Made by a program: the position numbers and the translations under genes. A model generated the notes under the pieces. That model ran no database searches. It was not told the DNA's origin and was given only the letters and a program-made list of their open reading frames with translations. From NCBI GenBank assembly GCA_003221985.1, contig QHUQ01000075.1, positions 1 to 7,282 of the forward strand: a stretch of DNA of 7,282 nt, read 5' to 3'. Position 1 is the stretch's first letter. Every line of letters starts with the position of its first letter. Source of the DNA: Gemmatimonadota bacterium. GTDB lineage: Bacteria > Gemmatimonadota > Gemmatimonadetes > Gemmatimonadales > GWC2-71-9. Shown one piece after another: positions 6,160-7,282 of the stretch.

Positions 6160-6172
6160 GCGTGGCCGGGAC
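6131..6172 (-). terminator. Intrinsic terminator of the M23 peptidase gene
   Basis: Read on the minus strand, the arms GTCCCGGC (6172-6165) and GCCGGGAC (6151-6144) form an 8-bp GC-rich stem around a 13-base loop, followed at once by ATTTCTTTCTTAT (6143-6131). The stem starts 28 bases after the peptidase stop. The loop is long and the T-tract is broken by C residues, so termination may be partial. Confidence 0.6.
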
Positions 6173-6199
6173 TCGTCATCACGCGTCTGTTCCGACGTG

Positions 6200-7141
6200 T
6201 CAGTCCACAATCGCATCCGGCAGCACGTATTTCATCGGATCAACCGGATGGCCGTTCACCCACACCTCATAATGCAGGTGCGGTCCGGTCGACAACCCCG
6301 TCGAGCCGACGTTGGCGATCTTCTGGCCGCGCTTCACGCGCTGGCCGCGAACAACCCAGATCTTCGAGCAGTGCGCGTAACGCGTGACGAGTCCGTAGCC
6401 GTGATCGATCGTCAGCATGTTGCCGTAACCTTCGACCCAAGAGACCTGCGTCACGACACCGGCGGCGGGGGCCTGGATCTCCATGCCCATCGGCGCGGAG
6501 ACGTCGATGCCCTCGTGCGGCCGCGCAAGGTGCAGAATCGGGTGCACGCGCTCGCGCGCGAACGCGCTGGTGAGCCATCCCCTGGTCGGCATGATCGACG
6601 GTAACGCCGCATAGCGCAGGCGCTGGCTCGACGCCGAGTCATACGCTTCGTTCAGGGAGCGGACCAGGATGTTGGCGCGCCGCGTGAGCTGATCCATGTC
6701 CATGCGCGCGGCGAGCGCCTGCTTGCCTTTCGGACCAGAGCCCGCGAGACTGTCGCGCTCGAACCATTGTCCGGCGGGACCGCCGATGCCGGCCTGCTGA
6801 ACGTCTTTGTCGATCGGCGACAAGCCGGCGAGCAGTCGCAGCGCCTGCTCGCGCTCGCCGAAAACGTTCAGCGTGTCGCGCAGGCCGACGAGCCGCTCGC
6901 GCAGCCGCTGGATCTCGCTCGCGAGCAATTGATTCTCGCGCTCCAGCGCGCGGCTCCTCGTGACGTTGACGCCGCGCGACAGCGCGGTGCCGCCGAGCAC
7001 GAGAAACAGCAGCGCGACCACGCTGCCGATGCCGACAAGCGCCTTGACGACGGTCTGCGACACCTCCACGGCGCGGGAGGAACCCGATCCGTGGGGGACC
7101 AGCATGACGGTCCAGCGGCGCTCTGCGCTCTTCTTCTTCAT
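6200..7141 (-). CDS. Membrane-anchored M23 (LytM-type) peptidoglycan endopeptidase
   Basis: A 313-residue zinc metallopeptidase of family M23, expected to cut peptide cross-links in the periplasmic murein. The basic N-terminus (M-K-K-K), carrying the R-R-W-T-V-M-L-V-P-H-G segment seen in this subgroup, precedes one transmembrane helix at about 33-55. A coiled coil follows at about 62-106 (E-R-E-N-Q-L-L-A-S-E-I-Q-R-L), then a linker, then the M23 domain at about 186-305. By alignment to LytM, the zinc ligands are H209, D213 and H290 and the catalytic histidines H257 and H288. H200 (V-H-P-I-L), the G-Y-G-N and G-S-T-G-L-S-T-G-P-H-L-H motifs and the terminal V-D-P-M-K-Y are also present. All active residues are intact, so it should be an active enzyme rather than an EnvC/NlpD-type activator. 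ATG 7141 was chosen over the in-frame ATG 7171 because the latter adds a Cys/Pro/His-rich decapeptide that overlaps the promoter. No SD precedes either convincingly. Shape and length match MepM-like hydrolases. Confidence 0.93.
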   Translation of the reverse strand: MKKKSAERRWTVMLVPHGSGSSRAVEVSQTVVKALVGIGSVVALLFLVLGGTALSRGVNVTRSRALERENQLLASEIQRLRERLVGLRDTLNVFGEREQALRLLAGLSPIDKDVQQAGIGGPAGQWFERDSLAGSGPKGKQALAARMDMDQLTRRANILVRSLNEAYDSASSQRLRYAALPSIMPTRGWLTSAFARERVHPILHLARPHEGIDVSAPMGMEIQAPAAGVVTQVSWVEGYGNMLTIDHGYGLVTRYAHCSKIWVVRGQRVKRGQKIANVGSTGLSTGPHLHYEVWVNGHPVDPMKYVLPDAIVD

Positions 7142-7152
7142 GGGGGGATGAA

Positions 7153-7182
7153 AACATAAGATGGGGCGCATATGCCTGTCAA
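7153..7182 (-). promoter_or_regulatory. Candidate promoter of the M23 peptidase gene
   Basis: On the minus strand a perfect -35 TTGACA (7182-7177) is followed after 18 bases by TATGTT (7158-7153), four of six matches to the -10. Transcription would start near 7146, leaving only about 5 bases (a C-run) before ATG 7141. This supports 7141 as the start and implies a near-leaderless mRNA. Confidence 0.45.
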
Positions 7183-7282
7183 ATCAGGAGTTGTGCGCTC
7201 CGTCACGCTTTTTGGGGCAAGCACGCTAAGCGGGTGGGGGCTTGGGAAATGGCGGGGGCGGCTTGGAGACCCGCTGCCCGCC
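7172..7282. other. Edge region; frames open to the window end on both strands
   Basis: Two frames run off the edge. On the plus strand ATG 7172 stays open for 37 codons (begins MPVKSGVV), with a GGGG block 5 bases upstream and a Gly/Trp/Arg-rich composition. On the minus strand a frame entering from 7281 ends at TGA 7140-7138, overlapping the peptidase ATG as ATGA; its translation is Pro/Ser-rich. Neither resembles a known family, and the peptidase promoter at 7153-7182 argues against the upstream minus-strand gene. I call no gene here. Confidence 0.3.

Noticed and set aside
7142..7171. Longer M23 peptidase start at ATG 7171
   Set aside because: The added decapeptide is unlike the family's N-terminus and lies inside the TTGACA-18-TATGTT promoter candidate. 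A weak AGG upstream leaves some doubt.
1..7282. CRISPR array, tRNA, rRNA or mobile element
   Set aside because: No regular short repeats with spacers, no cloverleaf or rRNA-like segment and no transposase or integrase motifs were found in either strand.

Overview
The window looks like a chromosomal piece of a high-GC Gram-negative bacterium. It carries an adjacent SusC/SusD-type outer-membrane uptake pair, two further lipoproteins and an envelope peptidoglycan hydrolase. SusC/SusD pairs, PD40 beta-propeller lipoproteins and GC-rich coding DNA together suggest Gemmatimonadota or a relative; a GC-rich Bacteroidota/Rhodothermota lineage is the main alternative. This placement is inferred from protein style, not from a marker gene.

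Layout. (1) Positions 9-923, minus strand: a lipoprotein that is almost entirely a six-bladed PD40 (TolB-like) propeller. (2) Positions 924-1206: a divergent intergenic region with an SD-preceded 24-codon reading frame and two back-to-back inverted repeats just before susC. (3) Positions 1207-4173 and 4190-5668, plus strand: a SusC-like TonB-dependent transporter and its SusD-like lipoprotein, 16 bases apart and clearly one operon, closed by a strong hairpin at 5674-5695. (4) Positions 5703-6125, minus strand: a 140-residue lipoprotein that is only a TonB-receptor plug domain, with no barrel. (5) Positions 6200-7141, minus strand: a membrane-anchored M23 (LytM-type) peptidoglycan endopeptidase with a coiled coil and all five active-site residues. 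(6) Positions 7142-7282: the promoter region of the peptidase and an unresolved edge.

How the parts fit. SusC is the TonB-driven barrel and SusD the lipid-anchored lid that captures substrate. No glycosidase, peptidase or regulator of a classical utilisation locus is present, so the substrate cannot be named. The PD40 lipoprotein is divergent from susC and may be an accessory envelope protein. The M23 enzyme and the plug-only lipoprotein share a strand, but a hairpin with a T-rich tail lies between them, and the plug gene's likely promoter is built into that hairpin.

Most worth a second look: the barrel-less plug lipoprotein with an apparently leaderless start, the overlapping terminator/promoter before it, and the possible leader peptide plus tandem hairpins before susC. 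I see no mobile element, CRISPR array, tRNA or rRNA.
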